A stretch of DNA of 64,000 nt from Phreatobacter sp. (GTDB taxonomy: Bacteria; Pseudomonadota; Alphaproteobacteria; Rhizobiales; Phreatobacteraceae). A program made the translations under genes and the position numbers. Location of the stretch: the NCBI RefSeq assembly GCF_016793595.1, contig NZ_JAEULY010000004.1:868001-932000 (forward strand). The letters run 5' to 3'. Below, piece after piece: positions 35,359 to 43,495 of this stretch. The notes under the pieces are model-generated. The model saw only the letters and a program-made list of their open reading frames with translations, was not told the DNA's origin and ran no database searches. Each line of letters begins with the position of its first letter. Position 1 is the stretch's first letter.

Positions 35359-36594
35359 TCAGGCCCGCAGCGCCTCGCCCAGCGCCTGCGCAAGGTCGCC
35401 GCGCGGTTCGGCGCGGACGTCCGACAGGCCGAGCCAACGCGCCATCAGCCGGAGTTCGGCCGCCAGCGGGCCGGCGACATTGCCGGCCTTCGCGCCGTCT
35501 TCCAGATGCGCCGCCTGTACGACCAGCACGGAGCCCGTCCGGTCGGCCTTCAGGTCGACGCGGGCCGCCAGCGTGTCGCCGAGCAGGAATGGCAGCACGT
35601 AGTAGCCGTGAACGCGCTTGTCGGCCGGCGTGTAGATTTCAAGGCGGATGCGCGCGCCGAACAGGCCCTCAGTGCGCTCGCGCTGCCAGACCAGCGGATC
35701 GAAGGGCGCGAGCAGGGCGCGCGCCTCGACCTTGCGGGGGATGCGCGCATCCCTCGCAAGATAGGCGGGGTTGCGGAAGCCCTCGACCGCGACGGGGATC
35801 AGGTCGCCAGACGCGACGAGGTCCGCGACCGCCAGCTTCGTATCGGCCACTTCCAGCCGGTAATAGTCGCGCAGGCAGCGTTCGGTGGCGATGCCGAGGG
35901 CGATGGACGACAGGCGGACGAGCTCGCGGTTGGCGTCGGCGTCGGAGGGTGTCGGCGTGTCGAGAACGACCTGCGGCAGCACCCGCTCGGTCACGTCGTA
36001 GATGCGCTCGAAGGCGCCGCGCCGCATGGCGGTCGTGACCATGCCGGCCCAGAACAGCCATTCGACGGCCATCTTGCCCTCGGACCAGCCCCACCAGCCG
36101 CCCTCCCCCTTGTGGTCGTGGGACAGTTCGGAGGCCGCCATCGGGCCGTGCCGCTCGATCTCGCGGTGGACCTGATCGATCAGTTGGCGCCGCTCACGGC
36201 CGAATTTCGAGAGGCCGGTGTAGATGCCGCTGCCACTTGCTGCCCGCGCCATGCGGAAGCGGAACAAGGGCTGGATCGCCACCGGCAGGTAGGAGGCTTC
36301 ATGCCCCCAATATTCGAACAGGACGCGCCGCCGGCCGGAATAGGCGAGCGCGTCGATGTCGCTGGTTGCATAGGGGCCGAGGCGGGAGAAGCCGGGAAGC
36401 GTGTGGGCGCGGGCGACGACGTTGACCGAGTCGATCTGGACAACGCCGAGCCGCTCGATCATGCGTCTGAGATGCCGCTTCTCGGCGACCGCGGAGCCGC
36501 GCCCCTCGCCGTGGCCGGCGAGATCGAAGCCCTGCGCGGCAATGGCGATGCGGCGGGCCTGTTTCAGGGAGAGGCTGTCGGAGCGACGGGACAT
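35359..36594 (-). CDS. ycaQ: Winged-helix DNA glycosylase of the AlkX/YcaQ (HTH_42) family
   Basis: This 411-residue protein belongs to the YcaQ/AlkZ family, whose members unhook interstrand crosslinks or excise bulky alkylated bases. The catalytic Q-phi-D motif is visible in RLGVVQIDSVNVVARAH (about 48-64), followed by the FEYWGHEASYLP segment and a series of winged-helix modules. The C-terminal half includes FDPLVWQRERTEGLFGARIRLE and the Y-P-A-D-KRVHGYYVLPFLLGD stretch typical of the family. It is probably a housekeeping repair enzyme, not part of a toxin cluster. Confidence 0.9.
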   Translation of the reverse strand: MSRRSDSLSLKQARRIAIAAQGFDLAGHGEGRGSAVAEKRHLRRMIERLGVVQIDSVNVVARAHTLPGFSRLGPYATSDIDALAYSGRRRVLFEYWGHEASYLPVAIQPLFRFRMARAASGSGIYTGLSKFGRERRQLIDQVHREIERHGPMAASELSHDHKGEGGWWGWSEGKMAVEWLFWAGMVTTAMRRGAFERIYDVTERVLPQVVLDTPTPSDADANRELVRLSSIALGIATERCLRDYYRLEVADTKLAVADLVASGDLIPVAVEGFRNPAYLARDARIPRKVEARALLAPFDPLVWQRERTEGLFGARIRLEIYTPADKRVHGYYVLPFLLGDTLAARVDLKADRTGSVLVVQAAHLEDGAKAGNVAGPLAAELRLMARWLGLSDVRAEPRGDLAQALGEALRA

Positions 36595-36791
36595 GGCTGC
36601 ACTGGCAATCGTTACAGGTCGGGCGGAAGCCTGTCAGTGGGGATAGATCCGATGCCACCCGAAAGCTGTCAGGAGGCCGAAGGCCGGACTGGATCAGGCA
36701 CTGGGCCACCCCACTGCCGATGCAATGCACCCATCTTGTCCCCATGGGGTAAAGCTTGCGCTAGTCTCCGCGCCACGAACAGGAGCAGTCC

Positions 36792-37742
36792 ATGCAGCAG
36801 CGCCCCCTCGGCCGTACCGGTCTTTCCATCGCCCCGCTGGTCTTCGGCGGCAATGTCTTCGGCTGGACGGCGGACGAGAAGACCTCGTTCGACCTGCTCG
36901 ACCGCTTCGTCGATGCCGGGCTGAACGCGGTCGATACGGCGGACGTCTATTCCGCCTGGGCGCCGGGCAATTCCGGCGGCGAGAGCGAGACGATCATCGG
37001 CCGTTGGATGAAGGCGCGTGGCAGCCGCAACAGGATCGTTGTCATCACCAAGGTCGGCTCGCCCATGGGCGAGGGCAAGAAGGGCCTCTCCGCCCGTTAC
37101 ATCGCCGAGGCGGTGGAAGCCTCGCTCAAGCGGCTCCAGACCGACGCCATCGACCTCTACCTGTCGCACTGGCCGGACCCCGACACGCCGCACGAGGAGT
37201 CGCTTGGCGCCTATGACAAGCTGAAGCAGGCCGGCAAGATCCGGGCGGTCGGCTGCTCCAATCTCGACGCCATGCAGCTCAAGGCCTCGCTCGACGCCGC
37301 GAAAGCGAAGGGCCTGCCGCGCTACGACGTGCTGCAACCCGAATACAATCTCTACGACCGGGAGAAATTCGAGGGGCCGCTGGCTGACCTCTGCGTCGGG
37401 GAGGAGATCGGCGTCATCACCTATTTCTCGCTGGCCAAGGGCTTCCTGTCCGGCAAGTACCGTTCGGAAGCCGATCTCGGCCAGAGCCCGCGCGGCGAGC
37501 GGGGCGTCAGGCCCTATCTCAACGACAGGGGCTTCCGCGTGCTGAAGGTGCTGGACGAGGTCGCGGCAGCGCATGGCGCGAAACAGGCCGAGGCGGCGCT
37601 CGCCTGGCTGATGGCGAAGAAGGCGGTGACCGCGCCGATCGCCAGCGCCACGCGGCTCGACCAGATGGACAGTCTCATCAGGGCGGTGTCGCTGAAACTG
37701 TCGGACGCGGAAGTAAAGGCGCTGGATGAGGCGGGCGCCTAA
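36792..37742 (+). CDS. Aldo/keto reductase
   Basis: This 316-residue (alpha/beta)8 NADPH-dependent oxidoreductase carries the AKR tetrad: Asp48 and Tyr53 in NAVDTADVYS, the lysine in VITKVG, and the histidine in YLSHWPDPDTP. The C-terminal cofactor-binding segment is AWLMAKKAVTAPIASATRLDQ. It is the YajO/Tas-like group with a long 221-235 loop. AGGAGCAG lies just before the ATG. Its stop overlaps the stop of the convergent 109-residue gene by 4 bases. Confidence 0.9.
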   Translation: MQQRPLGRTGLSIAPLVFGGNVFGWTADEKTSFDLLDRFVDAGLNAVDTADVYSAWAPGNSGGESETIIGRWMKARGSRNRIVVITKVGSPMGEGKKGLSARYIAEAVEASLKRLQTDAIDLYLSHWPDPDTPHEESLGAYDKLKQAGKIRAVGCSNLDAMQLKASLDAAKAKGLPRYDVLQPEYNLYDREKFEGPLADLCVGEEIGVITYFSLAKGFLSGKYRSEADLGQSPRGERGVRPYLNDRGFRVLKVLDEVAAAHGAKQAEAALAWLMAKKAVTAPIASATRLDQMDSLIRAVSLKLSDAEVKALDEAGA

Positions 37743-38068
37743 GGCACCAGTCCGCAGCCGCCACGGCTGCCGGGCAGGACAATGAGCGCGCCGCTGTCGT
37801 AGAGCGCACGCACGCCCTCGCGGCCGGAGACCGCCGCGAGGACGAAGAGGCCGCCGACGCGGACGAGGCGGATATGGTCGGGGTCGATCCGGCTGAGCAG
37901 GTCCGACGGCGCGCCGATAGCGACCACCATGGCCTCGCCGGGACGCGCGACCGCGATGGCCGCCATGACGAGCGTCCAGAGGCCGAGCGCCGCCGCGGCG
38001 GCGAGAGTGAAGCCGCGTGCGGCGCGCCAGCGGCGGGCCAGAGGCTCAATAGTCGTAGAGATGCTCAA
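37739..38068 (-). CDS. Small membrane-anchored protein of unknown function
   Basis: This 109-residue protein is not recognised. The start is a TTG at 38068, chosen because GGAGG lies 5 bases upstream and because the coding potential begins there; it overlaps the preceding gene by 23 bases. One clear membrane segment (about 20-45, AAAAALGLWTLVMAAIAVA) precedes a domain with a few charged residues; LSRIDPDHIRLVRVGGLFVLAAVSG and ending LPGSRGGCGLVP. It is the last gene of the Tat-oxidase operon and probably a periplasmic-facing partner. Confidence 0.65.
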   Translation of the reverse strand: MSISTTIEPLARRWRAARGFTLAAAAALGLWTLVMAAIAVARPGEAMVVAIGAPSDLLSRIDPDHIRLVRVGGLFVLAAVSGREGVRALYDSGALIVLPGSRGGCGLVP

Positions 38069-39146
38069 AGGAGCCTCCCTCGCGGCTTGCGGACTGCATG
38101 GCCTCGCCGAGGCGCTCGACGGGAACGTCGAGGCCGACGCGCTGCCAGCCCGGTCGTGCCTGAACGATGAAGCCAAACAGCCGCTGGGCGTCCGGCACCG
38201 CAAGCTGATCCTTCATCGGGATGACCAGCGTCACCAGCGCGCGGCGATTGCCGGCGATCTCGGTGAAGCAGCCGCCCTTCACCACCACCCGTCGGGCGAT
38301 GTCGGTGAAGGCGCGGTAGCGGTCGGTCTCGATCAGCACGCTGGCGGCCGGCTCGCCGATGACCGTGATGCCGGGCATGGCCGCGAGATCGGCGGCAGCG
38401 AGCCCGGTAACGACGCTGCGGATGCGCAGGTCGGCAGGCGAGAGACCCGCGGCCTGCGCAATCAGCGCGGAATAGCCGGCCTTCACGCCCCATTCCGCCG
38501 TCAGCGCGACGCGCCGCTCGAGGGAGCGGACGGTGCTGTGGTCTCCGAAAGCCGTCTCGCGCCAGAACTGGGCCACCGTGGATGCGAAGGGAAACTGATA
38601 CCAGGGCGTCTGGGTGAGGAAGGCGGCGTAGCGGTCAGCGACCCCGGAGGCGAAGCGATCCTCCGCGTTCTTCTCAGGCCCGCGCCACCATGCGGTGGCG
38701 CGTCCGATGGTTTCCTCCCAGGCGCCCTTGACGATCATCTCGGCCGTGAACGAGACGCCGATGATGTAGAGCATGGCCTTCATGTCGCCGGGCGTTGCCC
38801 GCTGCCGGGTCGTGCGGGTGGTGATGTCGCAGAGGCTCGACCAGAAGCCGAGGATCGAGGCCGTGTAGGAATAGGCGTGCTCGTCCGAGGTCTTCAGCAC
38901 GCCGGCGAGATCCTCATAGGCGTGGACGATGTACCATTCGGGATAGGACAGGTAGCTGTTCACCTCCGGCCGCCGCCACGGCAGCTCGGTGATGACGCGC
39001 GGCGTCGCATCGGCCGTCGACTGCGGCAGGGACTGGCAACGGGCCTCGATATAAAGGATCGGCAGGGCGGAGATCGCCAGCAGGCCAACCGCGACCAGAA
39101 CCAGCTGCCCGGCGGCATGGAGAACGAGCTTGAGCGCGATCCTCAC
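38046..39146 (-). CDS. Uncharacterised exported/membrane-anchored protein of the Tat-oxidase operon
   Basis: This 366-residue protein is not recognised. The GTG at 39146 overlaps the previous stop (GTGA) and is followed at once by a membrane anchor or signal segment (about residues 6-28, LVLHAAGQLVLVAVGLLAIS). The rest seems periplasmic: it has YLSYPEWYIVHAYEDLAGV with many aromatic residues, then a helical region and a C-terminal half beginning about 220. The YPEW block looks conserved and could hold a ligand site. The frame is open upstream, but the overlap and leader favour this start. Confidence 0.7.
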   Translation of the reverse strand: MRIALKLVLHAAGQLVLVAVGLLAISALPILYIEARCQSLPQSTADATPRVITELPWRRPEVNSYLSYPEWYIVHAYEDLAGVLKTSDEHAYSYTASILGFWSSLCDITTRTTRQRATPGDMKAMLYIIGVSFTAEMIVKGAWEETIGRATAWWRGPEKNAEDRFASGVADRYAAFLTQTPWYQFPFASTVAQFWRETAFGDHSTVRSLERRVALTAEWGVKAGYSALIAQAAGLSPADLRIRSVVTGLAAADLAAMPGITVIGEPAASVLIETDRYRAFTDIARRVVVKGGCFTEIAGNRRALVTLVIPMKDQLAVPDAQRLFGFIVQARPGWQRVGLDVPVERLGEAMQSASREGGSFEHLYDY

Positions 39147-39562
39147 GCCCGCGCCTCCGTCTCGGCCGGCGCGAGGGCGAAGCCGACGAAGGCCGCGACG
39201 CCGCCGAGCACGATATGCGGGGTGTTGGCGAGAACCCTGAAGACGAGCGGCAGGTCGAGGACGCCATAGATCAGGATGCCGAGATCGAGATAGCCGGATC
39301 CGGTGGCGAGGCCGAGCAGGCCGTCGAGGCAGTAGAGCACACCGAAGACACGCAGGAACGTCACCGCCGCGCGGGTGGAGAGCCACGCGGCGATCGCGGC
39401 CCAGGCGGCGGAGGCGAAGTGCAGCGCGTCGTCATAGATGTCGAGGGCGAAGATGCCGAAGGCCCTGCCCTGCGCATCGGTGAGACCGGGAATGTAGTTG
39501 AGCAGCGTCACGAGACCGAGGATCACGGCATAGGCGGCTGCGATCTTGCGGGGGAGCGTCAT
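39143..39562 (-). CDS. Small polytopic membrane protein of the Tat-oxidase operon
   Basis: This 139-residue protein has about four membrane segments (roughly residues 8-25, 45-67, 70-90 and 98-130). Sequence such as FALDIYDDALHFASAAWAA resembles DUF4383-like integral membrane proteins, but the match is by eye only. It overlaps the downstream gene by 4 bases (GTGA). The ATG at 39562 is taken because the membrane segments begin there. Function unknown; it could anchor or pass electrons to the flavin oxidase encoded just upstream. Confidence 0.7.
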   Translation of the reverse strand: MTLPRKIAAAYAVILGLVTLLNYIPGLTDAQGRAFGIFALDIYDDALHFASAAWAAIAAWLSTRAAVTFLRVFGVLYCLDGLLGLATGSGYLDLGILIYGVLDLPLVFRVLANTPHIVLGGVAAFVGFALAPAETEARA

Positions 39563-39599
39563 GGGCGGGTCCTTCTGCACTGCCGGGTTGCTGGCATCG

Positions 39600-41048
39600 T
39601 CACGCGAAATAGACGTCCCACATCGTGTTGCGGAACAGCAGGCCGGGATCGATCTCGCGCTTCTTCGCGACGAACCGGGCGACGCCGGGATAGGCGCGCT
39701 CCACCTGGTCGCGGCGCGCATGCAGCCGATATGGCAGGTAGAACGAGCCACCGATGGCGATGACGCGCTCGATCAGCGCTTCGGTCATGGCGAGCATGTC
39801 GGCCTCGGCCTCCGGCGTCACCGATTGCGAGAACAGCATGACCGCGGCGATGCGCGGCACCGGCGCATAGGAGAGCGCGCTGACGGCATCGGCCTTCACG
39901 TAGCGCAGCGTGACGTTCAGGAGGTCCTGCCGCGAACGCAGGATCACCTCGCGACAGGCGGTGAGAAACGCGTCGAAGCGATCCGGCGCGACGAAATACT
40001 CGTGCAGGATGTCGGTGCGCAGCGGGTCGCGGCCGGCAAGGTTCGCCACCGGCTCGTTCATCAGCGTGCTGCGCGTTGCGATGCCGGAGGAGATGGCGGG
40101 ATTGCCAACCGTCTCCGCCGCCCAGCGGGCGCGCTTGCCCGTCTCGCTGCCGATCTGCGCGCGGAAGATCTCGCGCGACGCCGAGGACATCAGGCCGCCA
40201 GCGGACACGGGCGGCAGGCGTGCCGGCTGATTCGGCACGGGACGATAGGTGATCATCAGCGCCTGGCGCAGGAAGTCGCGCCGCGCGACCGACAGCCGGC
40301 CATAGGCCATTTGCACAGTCGGGTCGCCGTCGATGGCCGCAACGAAACGGGGACTGAACTCGCCGGCCGGCATCAGCTCATTGGTCGGCCGCAGCAGCGC
40401 GTTCGGCACCATGTCCACGACCATGTCGAGGATGACGCCGAACAGGCCGTAGCCACCCTGCGCGAGGCCGTAGAGCTCGGCATTCTCGGTCGGCGAACAG
40501 GTGACGATAGTGCCATCCGCCAGCATCAGGCGGAACGACCTGACCGTCGCGCCGAACGGGCCGAAGGGCACCGGCCAGCCATGGGCATTGACCGACAGGG
40601 TGCCGGCCGTGGCGAAGTCGGCATTGGACTGCATGACCGCCGGCGAAAAGCCGGCCCGATCCAGTTCCTGGAGCAGGTAGATCCAGCGCGAGCCGGCATG
40701 GGTGCGATAGGTCCTGGCTGCAGTGTCGAGTTCGCAGAGCTTCGTCTCGAAGGTGGCCGCGGTCGCGTTGCGATAGAGGCTCTGGCCGCCCATCGAATGG
40801 CGCGCGCCACCGACCACGAAGGCGCGGTTACCGGCCCGCGCCTCCTTCATCTCCCGGCGCAGGCGCTCGACGAAGGCAGTCTCGGGGTCGTCGCCGACCA
40901 CCCAGTGTCGCGCCACCGGCGTCGGCGACAGGCGGCTCGCGTCGTTGAGCACGATGCGCTGCTGGGCAGCGGCGGCGCGCGGCATCAGCGTGGCACCCGC
41001 GGCGGCTGCGGCAAGCCTGACGATGGTGCGACGGGTCAGCTTCGCCAT
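39600..41048 (-). CDS. Tat-exported FAD-linked oxidase (aldonolactone/sugar-alcohol-oxidase-like)
   Basis: This 482-residue flavoprotein has a twin-arginine leader, LTRRTIVRLAAAAAGATLM, cut near AAAQ at residue 30, as expected for an enzyme folded with FAD before export. The FAD-binding domain has VVGGARHSMGGQSLYR; the histidine in ARHS is the usual covalent flavin anchor in this family. The middle AQGGYGLFGVILDMVVD and the C-terminal IDPGLLFRNTMWDVYF are typical of D-arabinono-lactone-oxidase-like proteins. It leads a four-gene operon with three membrane/unknown proteins. Substrate is unknown. Confidence 0.85.
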   Translation of the reverse strand: MAKLTRRTIVRLAAAAAGATLMPRAAAAQQRIVLNDASRLSPTPVARHWVVGDDPETAFVERLRREMKEARAGNRAFVVGGARHSMGGQSLYRNATAATFETKLCELDTAARTYRTHAGSRWIYLLQELDRAGFSPAVMQSNADFATAGTLSVNAHGWPVPFGPFGATVRSFRLMLADGTIVTCSPTENAELYGLAQGGYGLFGVILDMVVDMVPNALLRPTNELMPAGEFSPRFVAAIDGDPTVQMAYGRLSVARRDFLRQALMITYRPVPNQPARLPPVSAGGLMSSASREIFRAQIGSETGKRARWAAETVGNPAISSGIATRSTLMNEPVANLAGRDPLRTDILHEYFVAPDRFDAFLTACREVILRSRQDLLNVTLRYVKADAVSALSYAPVPRIAAVMLFSQSVTPEAEADMLAMTEALIERVIAIGGSFYLPYRLHARRDQVERAYPGVARFVAKKREIDPGLLFRNTMWDVYFA

Positions 41049-41424
41049 GGAGCCTCGGAGCTTTGAAACCTCGGTGCAGTATCGCGCCGAACCGGCCGCG
41101 CGGGCGAATCGGGCGGCTGCAGACTGGACCCGCCGCGTTTCCAGCGTGTTGCTAGGCGGGCAGTCTCGATCCGGTATCCCGGTACGGCGCATAATCACAA
41201 TCGCGCCCGTTGCGACAATCCACCTGCAGAGACATGCCAATGCTTCGCTGCAACTATTGTCTTTGCCGCCCAGACAAGGCAAAACGCTAGGGAATTATTG
41301 CGCAATAATTCGTCTGGACGGATGACGCCCCGAATTCGTCCAGACCTCGCGCGACCCGATATCGTCATTCATCTCGCGGCAGGCATTCCAGCACCGCGGT
41401 ATCAACCGGTTGCCCTGTGGAACG
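41049..41424. promoter_or_regulatory. 376-base divergent intergenic region with a perfect 20-bp palindrome
   Basis: No gene seen. At 41292-41311 lies the perfect palindrome GAATTATTGCGCAATAATTC. Next to it GTCTGGACG (about 41313-41321) and CGTCCAGAC (about 41338-41346) form an inverted repeat, and AATTCGTC occurs twice. The region separates the Tat-oxidase operon (minus) from a small secreted-protein gene (plus), so this is a likely regulator site for one or both. It is clearly AT-richer than the flanks. Confidence 0.6.
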
Positions 41425-41892
41425 ATGGCTCGCAGCCTCCTGATCAGCGTCGTGGCGTTATGCGCCCTGGTCATGACCGGGACTGTCGCCGCCGCGCAGT
41501 GGAGCGTGCGCGAGTTGCCGGGTCCGGCAGGAACCGGCCCGGCCATCGAGATGTCCTATCGCAGTTCGGGGGAGCGGCTGACGCTGCTCTGCAGCGCGGG
41601 CGCCGCCTTCGTCTCCTTCGCGCCCGGCTACCGCCTGCCGGCGCAGCCGGAAGGCGTGTTCGAGGGCAGCTACAGCGTCGACAACGGCCCCTCAAAACCA
41701 ATCCGCTGGCGCGTCACCGGCACCTCGGCTTTCGTCACCGCGCGGTTCGCCGAGAGCTTCCTCTCCGACATTGCCGGCGCGATGCAGGTGTTCATCCAGT
41801 TCCCGGGCGTCGAGCAGACCTACGATCTCTCGGCGCTGGCACCGCATGCGCGCAAGATCAAATCGGTTTGCCGGCTGTTGGACGGCGACTGA
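41425..41892 (+). CDS. Small secreted protein of unknown function
   Basis: This 155-residue protein has a signal peptide (ARSLLISVVALCALVMTGTVAAA) with cleavage near AAAQW at about residue 24. The mature part has a beta-rich look (WSVRELPG, SYRSSGERLTLLCSAGAAFVSF) and two cysteines (LLCSAG and SVCRLL) that may form a disulfide. An in-frame TTG 5 codons upstream is possible. I do not recognise a family; it resembles small periplasmic proteins common in Rhizobiales. Confidence 0.65.
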   Translation: MARSLLISVVALCALVMTGTVAAAQWSVRELPGPAGTGPAIEMSYRSSGERLTLLCSAGAAFVSFAPGYRLPAQPEGVFEGSYSVDNGPSKPIRWRVTGTSAFVTARFAESFLSDIAGAMQVFIQFPGVEQTYDLSALAPHARKIKSVCRLLDGD

Positions 41893-42010
41893 GCAGCCAT
41901 CGGCCAAGGGACGGAACCAGTCGCCCGTGCTATGCGTTGCCGGTCGCGTTCGGCGATCCGTCTCGCCGTCTCGCGAGCGGGATTTCGGGATGCGGCGCGA
42001 CGCCATTGCA

Positions 42011-42511
42011 TCAAGGAGATCGATCATGCCCGGCATAAGCACGACACGCCGCCTGGCCCTGTCCGGCTTTGCAGTCATGCTGCTGACAGCCGTCGCGGGC
42101 GGCAGCGCCATGGCGCAGGGGCGCGGATGGGGGCCCGACGGCATGGGCCCTCCCGGCCAGCGGCGGCACGGGTGGGTTCCCCCGGGCCATCGGCGCCGGG
42201 GCCGGGTGCCTCCTGGTCACGGCCGCCGGCGCGGTCCGCCGCCCGGCCGCGGCTGGCGTCGCTGGATGTGACGCTTGCGCGGCGGTGCGGGCGGGCCGGG
42301 ACGATCGGCGCATGCCGAGAGTGAACCCGGCCAGCGCTGCGACTGCTGGCGCCTGGAGCGGCCGCGCGGCGATCATCGTCTGAAGCTCACCCGCGCGGCT
42401 GATCATCACCTCCGTATCGATGCCGGCCGCCTTGAGCCGCCGATTGGCGGTCGTGGCGAACCGCGCCACGGTGCTCTTCGCCAATTCGCCGCGATTGCGA
42501 TTGACGGCCAT
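42011..42511 (-). CDS. Possible small DUF883-like protein (doubtful, overlaps the opposite-strand gene)
   Basis: The first about 75 residues look real: a charged N-terminus, MAVNRNRGELAKSTVARF, then a single short hydrophobic stretch in ARPLQAPAVAALAGFTLGMRR resembling the tail of YqjD/DUF883 ribosome- or membrane-associated proteins. The remainder is low-complexity and lies antisense to the gene at 42026-42271, so it is likely non-coding or the frame may be interrupted. No convincing ribosome-binding site precedes the ATG at 42511. Keep as tentative. Confidence 0.3.
   Translation of the reverse strand: MAVNRNRGELAKSTVARFATTANRRLKAAGIDTEVMISRAGELQTMIAARPLQAPAVAALAGFTLGMRRSSRPARTAAQASHPATPAAAGRRTAPAAVTRRHPAPAPMARGNPPVPPLAGRAHAVGPPSAPLRHGAAARDGCQQHDCKAGQGQAACRAYAGHDRSP
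42026..42271 (+). CDS. Small secreted Gly/Pro/Arg-rich basic protein
   Basis: This 81-residue gene begins after a good AAGGAG site 8 bases upstream. A signal peptide (TRRLALSGFAVMLLTAVAGGSAMA) ends near residue 31; the mature part is low-complexity with imperfect repeats of the type PPGHRRRGRVPPGHGRRRG, very basic. Similar Pro/Gly/His/Arg-rich secreted peptides occur in alphaproteobacteria, without known role. It lies antisense to the C-terminal half of a longer frame on the other strand (42011-42511); this gene is the better supported of the two. Confidence 0.6.
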   Translation: MPGISTTRRLALSGFAVMLLTAVAGGSAMAQGRGWGPDGMGPPGQRRHGWVPPGHRRRGRVPPGHGRRRGPPPGRGWRRWM

Positions 42512-42652
42512 CGTCGTCGCCCGCGTTGGTCGAGGAGGCAAAGCGCCGGCATCAGCGACGTTCCATTACGCGCCCCGGCCGCAGGCCGGATTCAGCACGA
42601 GGCACGCGCCGGATGTTCCGGCGGTCGCCATCTGTCGATATCATGGAAGAAA

Positions 42653-42728
42653 TGGTGCCCAGGGACGGAGTCGAACCGCCGACACTGCGATTTTCAGTCG
42701 CATGCTCTACCAACTGAGCTACCTGGGC
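42653..42728 (-). tRNA. tRNA-Phe (anticodon GAA), CCA encoded
   Basis: The minus strand reads as a full cloverleaf: acceptor GCCCAGG (42728-42722) paired with CCTGGGC, D-loop with CTCAGTTGGTAGAGC, anticodon stem TGCGA/TCGCA enclosing the loop CTGAAAA with anticodon GAA, T-arm GGCGGTTCGACTCCGTC, then discriminator A and CCA (42655-42653). The 76-base length is normal. No integrase or direct repeat next to it suggests it is not a used attachment site here. Confidence 0.97.
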
Positions 42729-42939
42729 GACCCGTGCACGCGGGGCCGTCAGACAGCCGTCACGTTGCAGTGCGCGGCGGCTTATAGAGGCTCCGCCGGG
42801 CGCTGTCCACCCTGCTCGGGCACGGATTATTCTCATTCGCTTTCCGAGGTCCCGGCGGCGGCTCTTGCCACGGGCCGGCACGGGCGGCGAGCATGATGTT
42901 GCGGCGCTCCATGGCGTCAGCACGGCGGGAGGGGACCCG

Positions 42940-43413
42940 ATGACGCAGCCTCGCCGAACGGCACGGCCAGAATCAGGCGGCACAGATTCTCATCGCGCCC
43001 ACGCCGGCCGATACGCCGTCGATTCGGCGCTCGCCGGAATGGATCGGGCGGTCGCGGTCCGCCTCGGAGAAGTGCGCGATCTCGTTCTCGCCACGGCAGC
43101 GGCGACGCCCGGCGTCGGACGCATCGAGCAGGCGTTGAAATGGGGCCAGCCGAGCTTCCTGACCGCCGAGACAGGCAGTGGCAGCACCATCCGCATGGAT
43201 GCCGCAAAGGGCCGCCCCGGCGGCTACGCCGTCTATTTCCACTGCCAGACCGATCTCGTGGAGACGTTTCGCGGACTTTATCCTGATGTCTTCCGCTTCG
43301 AGGGCAATCGCGCTCTGCATCTGGACGCCGCGAACCCGCTGCCCGCCGAGGAATTGAGGCATTGCCTCGCGCTCGCGCTCACCTATCACCAGCGCAAGGC
43401 CGGCACGCGGTAG
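42940..43413 (+). CDS. DUF1801 domain protein (YdhG-like)
   Basis: This 157-residue protein has the DUF1801 pattern: EVRDLVLATAAATPGVGRIEQALKWGQPSFLT, then GYAVYFHCQTDLVETFRGLYPDVFRFEGNRAL. GGGAGGGGACCCG precedes the ATG at 42940. The frame is open upstream, but the motif and ribosome-binding site support this start. The DUF1801 family is widespread and functionally unassigned. It is convergent with the L,D-transpeptidase gene; the terminator between them is at 43418-43453. Confidence 0.82.
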   Translation: MTQPRRTARPESGGTDSHRAHAGRYAVDSALAGMDRAVAVRLGEVRDLVLATAAATPGVGRIEQALKWGQPSFLTAETGSGSTIRMDAAKGRPGGYAVYFHCQTDLVETFRGLYPDVFRFEGNRALHLDAANPLPAEELRHCLALALTYHQRKAGTR

Positions 43414-43417
43414 TCCG

Positions 43418-43453
43418 AAAAGAAAATGCCCCGACGGCAGGGCCATCGGGGCA
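43418..43453 (-). terminator. Rho-independent terminator of the L,D-transpeptidase gene
   Basis: TGCCCCGA (43427-43434) pairs with TCGGGGCA (43446-43453) around an 11-base loop, and on the minus strand this is followed by TTTTCTTTT (complement of 43418-43426). It lies 43 bases after the L,D-transpeptidase stop and has the stem plus U-run of a classical terminator. It may also stop the convergent DUF1801 transcript less well. Confidence 0.85.
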
Positions 43454-43495
43454 GTCGGAGGTCATGCGGGGCATGCACGGCAGGAAGGAAACGCG

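Noticed and set aside
42653..42728. tRNA-Phe as integration site of a genomic island
   Set aside because: No integrase, no duplicated tRNA end and ordinary genes on both sides.
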